Assembly: GCF_036188265.1 (NCBI RefSeq)
Contig: NZ_CP108093.1
Coordinates: forward strand, 6,353,001-6,417,000
DNA length: 64,000 nucleotides
From: Streptomyces sp. NBC_00247
GTDB lineage: Bacteria; Actinomycetota; Actinomycetes; Streptomycetales; Streptomycetaceae
Direction of reading: 5' to 3'
Below are positions 24,321-37,400 of the stretch, piece by piece (the first letter of the stretch is position 1; every line of letters begins with the position of its first letter). The notes below the pieces were generated by a model, which was not told the origin of the DNA, made no database searches, and saw nothing but the letters and a program-made list of their open reading frames with translations. Made by a program: the position numbers and the translations under genes.

Positions 24321-25408
24321 ACGACGTCGCGGAACTGAAACAGTTCATCGTCGTGCACGCCAAGGCCCAGGGCCTGAGCGCCGCAGACTACCAACCGGTC
24401 CTGGACCGGATCGGCAGCGACACGGACGGCGCACCCGAGTCCTGGGCGGCCGTCTGGCGCGCGGCCGGCGAGACCCTGGAAGAGGGCGGAGACCTTCTGG
24501 AGGCCAATCGCCGCTACGTGATGGCCCGCTTCCCCTACGTGGACGGACCGGGCCGGGCCGGCGCCCAGGAGAGCTACCTCAGTGCCTTCGAACGGTGGAG
24601 CAAGACCCAGCACGACATCGAATCGCTGGAGATCAGCTTCGGTGGCGGCAAGGTCCGCTGCTGGGCCACCGGACTGAACGCCGGCGTCCCGCGCCCGCTG
24701 GTGCTCATCATGGGCGGCATCATCAGCGTCAAGGAGCAGTGGGCTCCGACGCTCAGGCTGGCCAACCGGCTCGGACTGGCGGCAGTGGTCTCGGAAATGC
24801 CCGGCGTCGGTGAGAACACGATGCGGTACGACACGGACAGCTGGCGCATGATCACAGCCATACTGGACGCGGTCGCCGACCGCGCCGACGCCGCCAACAC
24901 CACCGCGCTGGCGCTGAGCTTCAGCGGACACCTCGCGCTGCGCTGTGCGCTCTCGGACCGTCGCATCCGCGGAGTCATCACCGCGGGCGCACCGGTCGGC
25001 GCATTCTTCACCGACGGCGAGTGGCTGCGACACGTCCCCCGGGTCACGGTGGACACGCTGGCCCACCTGGCACACACCCCCAGCGAGGAACTGGGCGGTT
25101 TTCTGCCGGGCCTGGCACTCATCGAGGACCAACTCAAGGCTCTGGACATCCCGGTGTACTACCTGGCCAGCCGACGGGACGAGGTGATCCCGCCCGAGGA
25201 CTTGGCCATGGTGCGCAGGAATGTCCGAGACCTGCACGTCATGGACAACGACGACGTGCACGGATCCCCCCGCCACGCTCTGGAGAGCCGGCTGTGGATC
25301 GTGCAGTCCCTCATGCGCCTGACGGGCCATCAGGGAATCAAACCGGCGCTGCTCGGCGTACCTCTGCGGCTGCTGCGCCTCCGCTCAAGCCTCGTACACA
25401 ACCGATAG
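24317..25408 (+). CDS. Alpha/beta hydrolase-like enzyme for acetate elimination (exocyclic methylene)
   Basis: 363-aa FrsA-like alpha/beta hydrolase, counterpart of Agg5/AbyA5, which removes acetate to make the exocyclic double bond of the tetronate. The nucleophile elbow is ALSFSGH (Ser201), a variant of GxSxG in which both glycines are replaced. The probable acid is in YLASRRDEVIP and the His in DDVHGSP. ATG 24317 overlaps the previous stop as ATGA and fits the family N-terminus; an in-frame GTG at 24302 would add five residues. It is followed after 16 bases by the first PKS gene, so the cassette and PKS probably form one long operon. Confidence 0.88.
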   Translation: MNDVAELKQFIVVHAKAQGLSAADYQPVLDRIGSDTDGAPESWAAVWRAAGETLEEGGDLLEANRRYVMARFPYVDGPGRAGAQESYLSAFERWSKTQHDIESLEISFGGGKVRCWATGLNAGVPRPLVLIMGGIISVKEQWAPTLRLANRLGLAAVVSEMPGVGENTMRYDTDSWRMITAILDAVADRADAANTTALALSFSGHLALRCALSDRRIRGVITAGAPVGAFFTDGEWLRHVPRVTVDTLAHLAHTPSEELGGFLPGLALIEDQLKALDIPVYYLASRRDEVIPPEDLAMVRRNVRDLHVMDNDDVHGSPRHALESRLWIVQSLMRLTGHQGIKPALLGVPLRLLRLRSSLVHNR

Positions 25409-25424
25409 GTAGGCAAGCTCGACC

Positions 25425-28400
25425 ATGGGTGAATTCCAGGCGCACACGTCGATACCGGCCGAAGCGATCGCCATCGTCGGAATGTCCTGCCGTCTGCCGC
25501 ACGCGGAGAACCCCGCCCAGCTGTGGCACCTGCTGCGGGACGGCCGCAGCGCGATCGGCGAGCCTCCGGCAGGCCGTCCTGAACTGCCCTCCCGGCCGGG
25601 AGGCTATCTGGAGGACGTCAGCGGATTCGACGCCGGCTTCTTCGGCATCAGTCCACGTGAGGCCTCGGCGATGGATCCCCAGCAGCGCCTGATGCTCGAA
25701 CTCGCCTGGGAAGCACTGGAGGACGCCAGGATCCTTCCGGCCGACCTCGCCGACAGCCGGACCGGGGTCTTCGTCGGCGTCATCGCCGACGACTACGCCG
25801 CCCTCACCCATCAGCACGGGATCGAGGGCATCACCCGTCACACGCTGACCGGTCTGAACCGTGGCGTCATCGCCAACAGGATCTCCTACACGCTGGGCCT
25901 GCACGGACCCAGCGCGGCCGTGGACACCGGCCAGTCCTCCTCACTGGTCGCCGTGCACCTTGCCGCCGAGAGCCTGCGCCGCGGCGAGTCCTCGGTGGCC
26001 ATCGCCGGCGGCGTCAACCTCAACCTGGTGCCGGACAGCACCATCGGGGCCGAGAGGTTCGGCGGACTGTCCCCGGACGGCCTCAGCTTCACCTTCGACG
26101 CGCGGGCGAACGGGTACGTGCGGGGCGAGGGCGGCGCGTTCGTCGTCCTCAAACCGCTGGGCGCGGCCATAGCAGACGGAGACCCGGTCTACTGCGTGCT
26201 GCACGGCAGCGCGATGAACAACGACGGCGCGACCGAAGGGCTGACGGTGCCGAGCCCGGCCGGCCAGCGCGACGTCCTGAGACAGGCTTATCAGCGCGCC
26301 GAGGTCTCCGCCGACCAGGTCCAGTACGTCGAACTGCACGGCACGGGAACCAAGCTCGGCGACCCGATCGAGGGCTCCGCCCTCGGCGCGGTACTCGGGG
26401 AAGGCCGCGCGGACGGCACCGAACTGCGCGTCGGATCGGTGAAGACCAACGTCGGTCATTTGGAGGGCGCCGCCGGCATCGTCGGCCTGCTCAAGGCCGC
26501 GCTCTGCATCCGCAACCGCGAGCTCGTGCCGAGCCTGAACTTCGAGACCCCCAACCCGGACATCCCGCTCGACGAGCTGGGACTCTCCGTCCAGCTGAGC
26601 CGTGAGCCGTGGCCGCGCCCGGACCAGCCGCTCTACGCAGGTGTGAGTTCTTTCGGCATGGGCGGCACCAACTGCCACGTCGTACTGTCGGACTGGAGTG
26701 GAACCGAGCCGGTCGCGGAGTCCGCTGCGGTCGCCGAGCCCGTTCCGGGTCCGGTGCCGTGGGTGGTGTCGGGCAAGACCGGGGTTGCTCTGTCCGAGCA
26801 GGCGGGCCGGTTGGTGTCGTTCCTGGAGGAGCGGCCGGAGTGGGACGTCGCGGCGGTGGGCCGTTCTCTCGCGGTGTCGCGTGCTCGTTTCGACCATCGT
26901 GCGGTGGTGGTGGGGGAGTCCGGTGAGGAGCTGCTGGGCGGTCTGCGGGCGTTGGCGTCGGGTGGTCCTGCGGTTGGTGTGGTGTCCGGTCGAGTGGCGC
27001 GGGGTGGTTCGGTCGCGTTTCTGTTTTCGGGTCAGGGTAGTCAGCGTGTGGGGATGGGCCGTGGGTTGTATGCGGCGGAGCCGGTGTTCGCGGCGGTGTT
27101 CGACGAGGTTGTCGGGGCGTTGGACGTTCATTTGGACCGTTCGCTGGCTGGGGTGATCGAGGGTGAGCCGGAGTTGCTGGGGCGGACGGTGTTCACTCAG
27201 CCGGCGTTGTTCGCGATCGAGGTGGCTCTGTTCCGTCTTCTGGCTCATTACGGGGTGGAGCCGGATTATCTGGTCGGTCATTCCGTCGGTGAGCTGGCTG
27301 CGGCTCATGTCGCGGGTGTGTTGTCTCTTGAGGATGCGGCGCGGTTGGTGTGTGCGCGGGCGCGTCTGATGGAGGGGGTCGCGGAGGGTGGGGCGATGGT
27401 TGCCCTGAACGCGGGTGAGGCGCGTGTGCTGGGTTGGCTCGGTGGTCGTCCGGGTGTGGGCGTGGCGGGGTTCAACAGTCCTGGGAGCACGGTGGTTTCG
27501 GGTGATGAGGCCGCGGTGTTGGAGGTGTTGGAGGTTGCCAGGGCGGAGGGTGTGAAGGCGACCCGGTTGAGGGTGAGTCATGCTTTTCACTCCGCGCATT
27601 TGGATGTCGTGCTCGATGAGCTGACGGAGGTCGCCCGGGGTCTGACTCATGCGGTTCCCCGGATTCCGGTGGTTTCGAACGTGACGGGGGAGCTGGTCGA
27701 GGAGTTCACCGCTGAGTACTGGGCTGTTCAGGCTCGTTCGGCGGTTCGTTTCGCTCAGGGTGTCGGGACGCTCGCGGGTTTGGGTGTGACGGCGTTCGTG
27801 GAGCTGGGTCCGGACGGGACTCTGGCCGCTCTGGCCGGTGAGTGCCTGGCCGAGGCCGAGGGCACCGTGGTGGTTCCGTTGCTGCGCAAGGACCGTGACG
27901 AGAAGCGTTCGTTCCTCGCGGCCCTGGGCTCCGTGCACGCGCACGGTGTGGATGTGGACTGGCAGCGGTTCCTGCCGGGCTCCGCTCTGGCGGAACTCCC
28001 CACCTACGCATTCCAACGGCAGCCCTACTGGCTGGAAGGTCCGGCGATCGAGCCGGCACGGGCCCGGCCCGCCGCTGTGCCGCGCAACGAGCCGAAGCGG
28101 CCCGCCCCGCGAGGCGACGAACTCGAACTGGTCCGTGCGCACGTGGCGGCCGTGCTCGGCCACGGTTCTGCCCGCGACGTGGAGATCGACACGACCTTCA
28201 AGGACCTGGGGTTCGACTCCCTCTCGTCGGTCGAGCTCCGCAACGCGCTGAACGCGGCCACCGGGCTCGCACTGCCCGCCGGCCTCCTCTTCAACTACCC
28301 GACCCCCTCCACCCTCGCCCAGCACCTCGGTGACCAGCTCCTCGGCTTGGACCAGGACGACGACACGTTCGAGGCGGTCGCTCTCGACGAGCCGATCGCC

Positions 28401-31400
28401 ATCGTGGGCATGGCCTGCCGGCTCCCGGGCGGCATCGCCTCGCCCGAGGACCTGTGGCGCTTGGTCAGCAGCGGCGTCGACGCCATCGACGGATTCCCGA
28501 CCAACCGGGGCTGGGACCTCGACGCGCTGTTCGACCCCGACCCGGACCGCGCCGGCACGTCCTCGGTCGCCAAGGGCGGCTTCCTGCACGACGCCGACAC
28601 GTTCGACGCCCAGTTCTTCGGCATCAGCCCCCGCGAAGCGGCGGCGATGGAGCCCCAGCAGCGGCTGCTGCTGGAGACGGCCTGGGAGGCCTTCGAGCGG
28701 GCGGGCATCGACCCCGCCGCCCTGCGCGGCACCCGTACCGGTGTGTACGTGGGCGCTGTGGCGCAGGAGTACGGCCCGCGGCTGCACGAGCCGTCCGGCG
28801 GATACGACGGCTACTTGCTGACGGGCAACACCGCCAGCGTGGCCTCGGGCCGGCTGGCCTACACCTTCGGTCTTGAGGGTCCGGCGGTCACCGTCGACAC
28901 GGCCTGCTCGTCCTCGCTCGTCGCGCTGCACCTCGCCGCTCAGTCGTTGCGCCAGGGCGAGTCCTCCGTGACGATCGCCGGCGGTGTGTCCGTGATGGCG
29001 ACGCCCGGCATGTTCGTGGAGTTCAGCCGGCAGCGCGGGCTGTCGCCGGACGGGCGTTGCAAGGCGTTCTCGGCGGCGGCGGACGGCACGGGCTGGGCCG
29101 AGGGCGTGGGTCTGCTGGTGCTGGAGCGGCTGTCGGACGCGCGGCGCAACGGGCACGAGGTGCTCGCGGTGATCCGTGGGTCGGCGGTCAACCAGGACGG
29201 CGCGAGCAACGGCCTGACCGCGCCGAACGGGCCTTCCCAGGAGCGGGTCATCCGGTCCGCGCTGGCCAACGCGCGCCTGTCCGCGTCCGAGGTGGACGTG
29301 GTGGAGGCGCACGGCACGGGCACCAGACTGGGCGACCCGATCGAGGCGCAGGCTCTGATCGCCACGTACGGCCAGGACCGTGAAGAGCCGCTTCGGCTTG
29401 GCTCGCTGAAGTCGAACATCGGTCACACGCAGGCCGCGGCGGGTGTCGCGGGTGTGATCAAGATGGTCATGGCCATGCGCAACGGGGTTCTTCCCGCGAC
29501 GCTGCACGTGGACGAGCCGACGTCCGAGGTGGACTGGTCGGCGGGTGCGGTGGAGCTTTTGACGCGGGCCGAGGAGTGGCCGGTGCTCGACCGCCCGCGC
29601 AGGGCGGGGATCTCGTCCTTCGGTATCAGCGGGACCAACGCGCATCTCATCGTCGAGCAGGTCCGGGAAGCCGAAGCTCCGGTGGAGGAGCTGCCGGTTC
29701 CGGGTCCGGTGCCGTGGGTGGTGTCGGGCAAGACCGGGGTTGCTCTGTCGGAGCAGGCGGGGCGGTTGGTGTCGTTCCTGGGGGAGCGGCCGGAGTGGGA
29801 CGTCGCGGCGGTGGGCCGTTCTCTCGCGGTGTCGCGTGCTCGTTTCGACCATCGTGCGGTGGTGGTGGGGGAGTCTCGTGAGGAGCTCCTCGACGGTCTG
29901 CGGGCGCTGGTCCCGGGGGAGGCCGCGCGGGGTGGTTCGGTCGCGTTTCTGTTTTCGGGTCAGGGTAGTCAGCGTGTGGGGATGGGCCGTGGGTTGTATG
30001 CGGCGGAGCCGGTGTTCGCGGCGGTGTTCGACGAGGTTGTCGGGGCGTTGGACGTTCATTTGGACCGTTCGCTGGCTGGGGTGATCGAGGGTGAGCCGGA
30101 GTTGCTGGGGCGGACGGTGTTCACTCAGCCGGCGTTGTTCGCGATCGAGGTGGCTCTGTTCCGTCTTCTGGCTCATTACGGGGTGGAGCCGGATTATCTG
30201 GTCGGTCATTCCGTCGGTGAGCTGGCTGCGGCTCATGTCGCGGGTGTGTTGTCTCTTGAGGATGCGGCGCGGTTGGTGTGTGCGCGGGCGCGTCTGATGG
30301 AGGGGGTCGCGGAGGGTGGGGCGATGGTTGCCCTGAACGCGGGTGAGGCGCGTGTGCTGGGTTGGCTCGGTGGTCGTCCGGGTGTGGGCGTGGCGGGGTT
30401 CAACAGTCCTGGGAGCACGGTGGTTTCGGGTGATGAGGCCGCGGTGCTGGAGGTGTTGGAGGTTGCCAGGGCGGAGGGTGTGAAGGCGACCCGGTTGAGG
30501 GTGAGTCATGCTTTTCACTCCGCGCATTTGGATGTCGTGCTCGATGAGCTGACGGAGGTCGCCCGGGGTCTGACTCATGCGGTTCCCCGGATTCCGGTGG
30601 TTTCGAACGTGACGGGGGAGCTGGTCGAGGAGTTCACCGCTGAGTACTGGGCTGTTCAGGCTCGTTCGGCGGTTCGTTTCGCTCAGGGTGTCGGGACGCT
30701 CGCGGGTTTGGGTGTGACGGCGTTCGTGGAGCTGGGTCCGGACGGGACTCTGGCCGCTCTGGCCGGTGAGTGCCTGGCCGAGGCCGAGGGCACCGTGGTG
30801 GTTCCGTTGCTGCGCAAGGACCGTGACGAGAAGCGTTCGTTCCTCGCGGCCCTGGGCTCCGTGCACGCGCACGGTGTGGATGTGGACTGGCAGCGGTTCC
30901 TGCCGGGCTCCGCTCTGGCGGAACTCCCCACCTACGCCTTCCAGCGTGAGCGTTTCTGGTTGGACGCGCCGCGTTCGGGTGATGCGGCGGGTCTGGGTCT
31001 GACGGCTGTGGACCATCCGTTGCTGGCCGCGGTGATCACGGAGCCCGAAGGGGACGCGGTGCAGTTCTCCGCGTCGGTGTCGCTGTCCACGCATTCGTGG
31101 CTGGCCGACCACGCGATCGGTGGGACGGTCCTCGTTCCCGGGACCGTGTTCCTCGAACTCGCGGGCCACGCGGCCGATCAGCTCGGCTACGCCACCGTCG
31201 AGGAACTCACCCTCCAAGCACCCCTGGCCCTCTCGGAGAAGACGGGCGCTCAGCTGCGGCTGACGGTCGACCAGGCCGATGCGCGCGGCGACCGGCAGTT
31301 CACGGTGTACTCGCGGACCGGCGACGAGCAGTGGACCGCCCACGCGGCCGGCGTGCTCACGTCCTCCGTCCCCTCGCCCGGCGTGTCCCTGGACCAGTGG

Positions 31401-34400
31401 CCCCCGGCCGATGGCACACCCATCCCGCTGGACGGCGTCTACGACCGCCTCGACGAGCTGGGTTACGGCTACGGCCCGGCCTTCCGCGGCCTGCGCGCCG
31501 CCTGGCGCGCCGGTGACGAACTCTTCGCCGAAGTCTCCCTGCCCGACCAGTTGCACAACGAAGCCGCCCGCTTCGGTGTGCACCCCGCCCTCCTCGACGC
31601 GGTTCTGCACCCGCTCGTACTGGAGGCCGCGGCCGCGGCGCAGGACGACAGCGTGATCCGTCTGCCGTTCTCGTTCTCGGGCTTCGCGCTGCACGCGGTC
31701 GGTGCCACGGTGCTGCGCGTCCGCTGGACCCGCACCGGCCAGGACACGGCGCGTCTTGCCCTCGCCGACGGGTCCGGCGCCCCGGTGGCGGCGATCGAGG
31801 CGGTCGCGCTGCGGCCGATCGCCCGCGATCAGCTCGTCGTGGCCGGCCCGGCTGTGGAGTCCCTGTACCGAGTGGCCTGGGAGGCCGTCCCGACGGCCGG
31901 ACCGGTAGCCGACCAGCGGTGGGTCCGGCTGGGCGAGGCGCCCCATGCCGACCTCGCCGCGCTCAGCGCCGCGATCGACGCCGGCTTCGACGTACCGGAG
32001 TTCGTGGTGATCGGCGAGCAGGAGCTCGTCGCCGGCGCCACCGGTGATCTGCTCGCCCGGACCCATGCCACGGCGGCGCGCGGGCTGGAGGCAGTGCAGG
32101 AATGGCTGGCCGCCCCGCAGTTCGCGGAGAGCCGTCTCGTCGTCGTCGTGCCGGACGGCGCGCTGCACACGGCCCCGCTCGCGGGGCTGATCCGTACCGC
32201 GCAGACCGAGCAGCGGGACCGACTGGTCCTCGCCGCCCTCGATGAGGGTGGTCTGGAGCTGCTGCCTGCGGTGCTGGCTTCGGGCGAGCCCGAGGTGGCG
32301 GTGCGTGGTGGTGGGTTGTTCGTGCCGCGTCTGGCGCGTGCCGCGGGTGCTGCGGCGGATGTGGTGGAGGGCCTGGATCCGGAGGGTACGGTCCTGGTGA
32401 CCGGTGCTCTGGGTACGTTGGGCCGTCTGGTCGCGCGTCGGCTGGTGACGCATCACGGTGCGCGGCATCTGCTGTTGGTGTCTCGTCGTGGTGGTGAGAC
32501 TCCGGGTGCTGAGGAGTTCGTGGCGGAGCTCGCGGAGTTGGGTGCGCGGGCTTCGGTCGCGGCGTGCGACGTGTCGGACTTCGACGCGTTGGCGGGTCTG
32601 CTGGACGAGGTGGCGGTCGAGCGTCCGTTGACGGCCGTGGTGCACACGGCGGGTGTTCTGGATGATGCGACGGTCGCGTCGTTGTCGGCGGGGCATCTGG
32701 AGCGGGTGATGCGGCCGAAGGTCGACGCGGCCTGGAACCTCCACCGCCTCACCGAGTCCCTCGGCCTTGCCTCGTTCGTCATGTTCTCGTCCATCGCGGG
32801 TCTCATGGGCAACGCCGGCCAGGCGAACTACGCAGCCGCGAACACCTTCCTCGACGCCCTCGCGCAGCACCGCCGCGCCCAGGGCCTGCCCGCCACCTCC
32901 CTCGCGTGGAGTCTGTGGGACAGCGCCGACGGCATGGCTGGAACCCTCGCCGACGCCGACGTGGCGCGGTGGAAGCGGAGCGGAATCGTCCCCCTGACGC
33001 CCGAACTGGGTCTCGAACTGTTCGATGTGGCCCTCGCCTCGGCGGAGCCGCTGCTGGTCCCCGCCGAACTCGACCGGGGCGCACTGCGGACCCGCGCCGA
33101 GGAGAACGCACTCCCCGAGCTGTTCACCGGCCTGGTCCGCGTCCGCCGCCGGCAGGCGGCCGGTGCCGCCCGCGGCGCCGACTCGTCGTGGGTCCAGCGG
33201 CTGCTCCTGCTGGGCGCGCAAGAGCGGGCGCAGGCCGTGCTCCAGACCGTGCTGGAGACCGTGGGGCTGGTCCTCGGGCACGGCGCGAACGCCGACATCG
33301 ACCCGACAAGACCCTTCAAGGACACCGGCTTCGACTCCCTCACCGGTGTCGAACTGCGCAACCGTCTCAACTTGGTGACCGGGCTGCGCCTTCCCACCAC
33401 CCTCGTCTTCGACCACCCGTCGCCCCGGGCCGTGGCGGACTTCCTGCTGCACCGGCTCGACGCGACCGCGACGGCCGTCGTCCCGTCGGTCGTCGCCCAC
33501 GCGCCGGGACTGGACGAGCCGATCGCGGTGGTCGGCATGGGCTGCCGTTATCCCGGTGGGGTCGCCTCGCCGGAGGATCTGTGGCAGTTGGTGGCGGAGG
33601 GGCGGGACGCGATCGGGGAGTTCCCGGGCGACCGTGGGTGGGACGTGGAGGGTCTCTTCGATCCGGACCCGGAGAAGATCGGCAAGTCGTACACGCGTAG
33701 GGGCGGATTCCTCTACGACGCGGCCGAGTTCGACGCGGAGTTCTTCGGTCTGAGTCCGCGGGAGGCCACGGCGACGGACCCGCAGCAGCGTGTGTTGCTG
33801 GAGGTCGCGTGGGAGGCGTTGGAGCGGGCGGGTATCGATCCGGCTTCGCTGCGCGGCTCTTCGACGGGTGTGTACGCGGGTGTGATGTACAACGACTACG
33901 GGCTGCGGTTGGGGAGTGCTCCGGAGGGTTATGAGGGGCATTTGCTGACGGGCACGATCGCAAGTGTCCTGTCGGGCCGGGTGGCGTACACCTTCGGTCT
34001 TGAGGGTCCGGCGGTGACGTTGGACACGGCGTGTTCCTCGTCGTTGGTGGCGGTGCACCTGGCGGCCCAGGCGCTGCGTCAGGGTGAGTGCTCGATGGCG
34101 TTGGCCGGGGGTGTCACGGTGATGTCGACGCCGAACACGTTCGTGGAGTTCTCGCGTCAGCGGGGTCTGTCCCCGGACGGGACGTGCAAGTCGTTCGCGG
34201 CTTCCGCGGACGGTACGGGCTGGAGCGAGGGCGCCGGCGTGCTGGTGCTGGAGCGTCTGTCGGACGCGCGGCGTCTCGGCCACGACGTCCTCGGTGTGAT
34301 CCGCGGCTCCGCCGTGAACCAGGACGGTGCGAGCAACGGCCTCACCGCCCCCAACGGGCCCTCCCAGGAACGCGTCATCCGCCAGGCCCTCGCCAACGCC

Positions 34401-37400
34401 CGCCTTGCTCCGCACGAGGTGGACGCTGTCGAGGCACACGGCACCGGCACCCGGCTCGGTGACCCGATCGAGGCCAACGCGCTGCTGGCCACCTACGGCC
34501 AGGACCGCGACGAGCCGCTGCGTCTGGGCTCGATCAAGTCGAACATTGGTCACACGCAGGCCGCGGCGGGTGTCGCGGGGATCATCAAGATGCTGATGGC
34601 GATGCGTAAGGGGGAGCTTGCGGCGACTCTGCACGTGGACGAGCCGACTCCGCACGTCGACTGGTCGACGGGCGCTGTGGAGCTGGTCACCGAGCGCCGG
34701 GCCTGGCCGGAGGTGACGCGTCCGCGTCGTGCGGCGGTTTCCTCGTTCGGTATCAGTGGCACCAACGCCCACGTGGTCCTGGAACAGGGCCCGGCGGCAG
34801 CCCGGTCCGACGAGCCGGTGGTCGACGGGCTTCCGCTGGTGGTCTCCGCGAAGAGCGAGGCGGCCCTGGCCGCGCGTGCGGGGCAGGTGCGTGAGCTGCT
34901 GGCTTCGGAGGCCGTCGACCCGGCGCGGGTGGCTTCGGCCCTCGCGACCAGGGTTCCGCACCTCGCTTTCCGTGCGGCGGTTTCGGGTGCCGGCCGGGAG
35001 GAGGTCCTGGCGGGTCTGGAGGCGCTGGCCTCGGGCGGATCGGCCGCGAATCTGGTCCAGGGGGCGGTCTCCGGTTCGGGGAAGACGGTGTTCGTGTTCC
35101 CGGGGCAGGGTTCGCAGTGGCAGGGCATGGCGCTGGAGCTCTTCGATTCCTCCGCGGTGTTCGCGGATCGGCTGGTGGAGTGTGAGCGGGCGTTGGCGCC
35201 GTTCACGCACTGGTCGCTCATGGACGTCCTGCGTGGTGTCGAGGGGGCGCCCGGGTTCGACCGGGTGGACGTCGTGCAGCCGGCGCTGTGGGCGGTGATG
35301 GTGTCGCTGGCCGCGCTCTGGCGGTCGGTGGGTATCGAGCCGGACGCCGTGATCGGTCACTCGCAGGGCGAGATCGCGGCTGCGGCCGTGTCCGGGGCGC
35401 TGTCCCTGGACGACGCGGCGAAGGTCGTGGCGCTGCGCAGCCGGGCGATCGTGAAGCTTGCGGGTACGGGCGGGATGGTCTCGGTGGCCCTGCCGGCCGG
35501 GGAAGTCCGTGACCTCATCACCCGCTGGGACGGCGCCATCGACATCGCCGCACACAACGGCCCGCGTTCCGTCGTGGTCGCCGGCGAGGTGACCGCTCTG
35601 GAGGAGATGGTCGCCTACTGCAAGGCGAACAAGATGCGTGCCAAGCGCATCCCCGTCGACTACGCCTCCCACTCCGCGCGCGTGGAAAGCCTGCGGGACG
35701 AGCTCTTGGACGCCCTTTCCTCGCTCACCCCGCGCGCGGTCAAGGTGCCCTTCCTGTCCACCGTCACCGGGCAGCCGCTGGACGGCACCGAGCTCGACGG
35801 CTCCTACTGGTTTCGCAACCTCCGCCAGACCGTCCAGCTTCAAGAGGCCGTGGGGACCCTGCTCGAGCAGGGTCACCGCGTCTTCATCGAGGCCAGTGCC
35901 CACCCCGTGCTGACCATCGCCTTGCAGGAGACCATCGACGACGGCTCGTACGACAGCGCCGTCACCGTGCCTTCGCTCCACCGTGGCGAGGGCGGACTCG
36001 ACGACTTCCTGGCCTCCGCGGCGCAGGCCCACGTCTCGGGCGCTCCCCTCGACTGGGCCGCCGTGTCCGTCGGACCCGGCGCGGTCGTCGACCTGCCGAC
36101 CTATCCCTTCCAGCGGCGGCGGTACTGGCTGGAGGGAACGGCGCTCGCCGGGGACGCGGGCGGGCTCGGCATGGCTGCCGAGCGGCACCCGCTCATCGGG
36201 GCCGCGCTCTGGATGGCCGACGAGGACAAGCTGGTCCTCAGCGGCCGGATCGCCCTGAACGCACAGCCCTGGCTGGCCGACCACGCCGTGGCCGGCACCG
36301 TATTGCTCCCCGGCACCGCCTTCGTGGACCTCGCCATCCGCGCGGGTGACCACACCGGCCTCGACCAACTCGACGAGCTGACCCTGCAGGCTCCGCTGGT
36401 GCTGGCAGGCCGGGCCGGAGTACAGCTCCAGGTCGTGGTCGACGCTCCGGACGAGGAGGGCCGGCGTGCGCTGGCGGTCCACTCCCGCCCGGAGCCCGGG
36501 TCCGACGACGCCCCCGTCCACCAGTGGACCCTGCACGCCACCGGTGTGCTCGGGCACGCGGAAGGGCCTGCGACCCCACCGGCCGATACTGACTGGCCCC
36601 CGGCCGGCGCCGAGCCGGTCGACCTGACGGCGGCGTACGACACGCTCGCCGAGCGGGGCTTCCAGTACGGACCCACCTTCCGGGGCCTGCGGGCGCTGTG
36701 GCGCGCCGGACAGGAGATGTTCGCCGAGGTCGCCCTCCCGAAGGACGTCCCGCTGGGCGAGTTCGGGATCCATCCGGCGCTCCTCGACGCCGCCCTGCAC
36801 CCGCTGGCGCTCGCGGAGGACGGTCGCCTGGTGCTGCCGTTCGCCTGGACCGGAGTGCGCCTGCACGCGGTGGACGCCAGCGTGCTGCGGGTACGGATCA
36901 CCCCCGAAGGCCCGGGCACCGCCCTGTCCCTCGCCGACGCGAGCGGTGCTCCGATCGCCTCGGTGCAAACGCTCAGCCTGCGGGCCGTCGACCCCGCGCA
37001 GCTGGCCGGCCCGGTCACCCCCCGCCCGCCGCTGCTACAGGTCGAGTGGACGACCGCCCCGCAGGCCGGTCCGGTCCAGGACTGGGCCGTCCTCGACGCG
37101 GCCGGCCACGGTCTGCCCGCCCCTCTGGGCAGCTACTCGGATCTCGCCGGCATCGTCGGAACCCCGCCGCTCGTCGTGGTCCCCTTCCCCGGCGAGGACG
37201 GTCCCGGCGCCGTGGCACACCGTGCTCTGCGACTGGCCCAGGCATGGCTCACCGAGGAGCGGTTCGCCGACTCGCGTCTGGTCTTCGTGACCCGTGACGC
37301 GACCACCGCCCGCACGGAGGCCGGCCTCGGCTCGGCTCCCGTCTGGGGGCTCGTGCGTACCGCCATGGCCGAGAACCCCGACCGGTTCGGCCTGCTGGAC

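Larger units (their letters stand above)
28389..33460 (+). other. PKS1 module 1: KS-AT(malonyl)-DH-KR-ACP
   Basis: KS 28389-29660 (Cys1161); AT 29940-30820 with SHAFHS (malonyl); DH 31012-31830 with His1896 in LADHAIGGTVLVPG and Asp2058 in LLDAVLHPL; KR 32380-32940 with LDD and Tyr2469; ACP 33190-33460 with Ser2638. Predicted: adds two carbons and makes a double bond. Confidence 0.92.

Noticed and set aside
25941..36968. Very long minus-strand open frame (over 3600 codons) opposite PKS1
   Set aside because: It is the mirror of the PKS coding frame in high-GC DNA. The protein is Arg/Gly/His-rich, repeats exactly where the PKS repeats do, and has no ribosome site or family match. Similar frames at 43100-51580 and 55548-59675 were rejected for the same reason.
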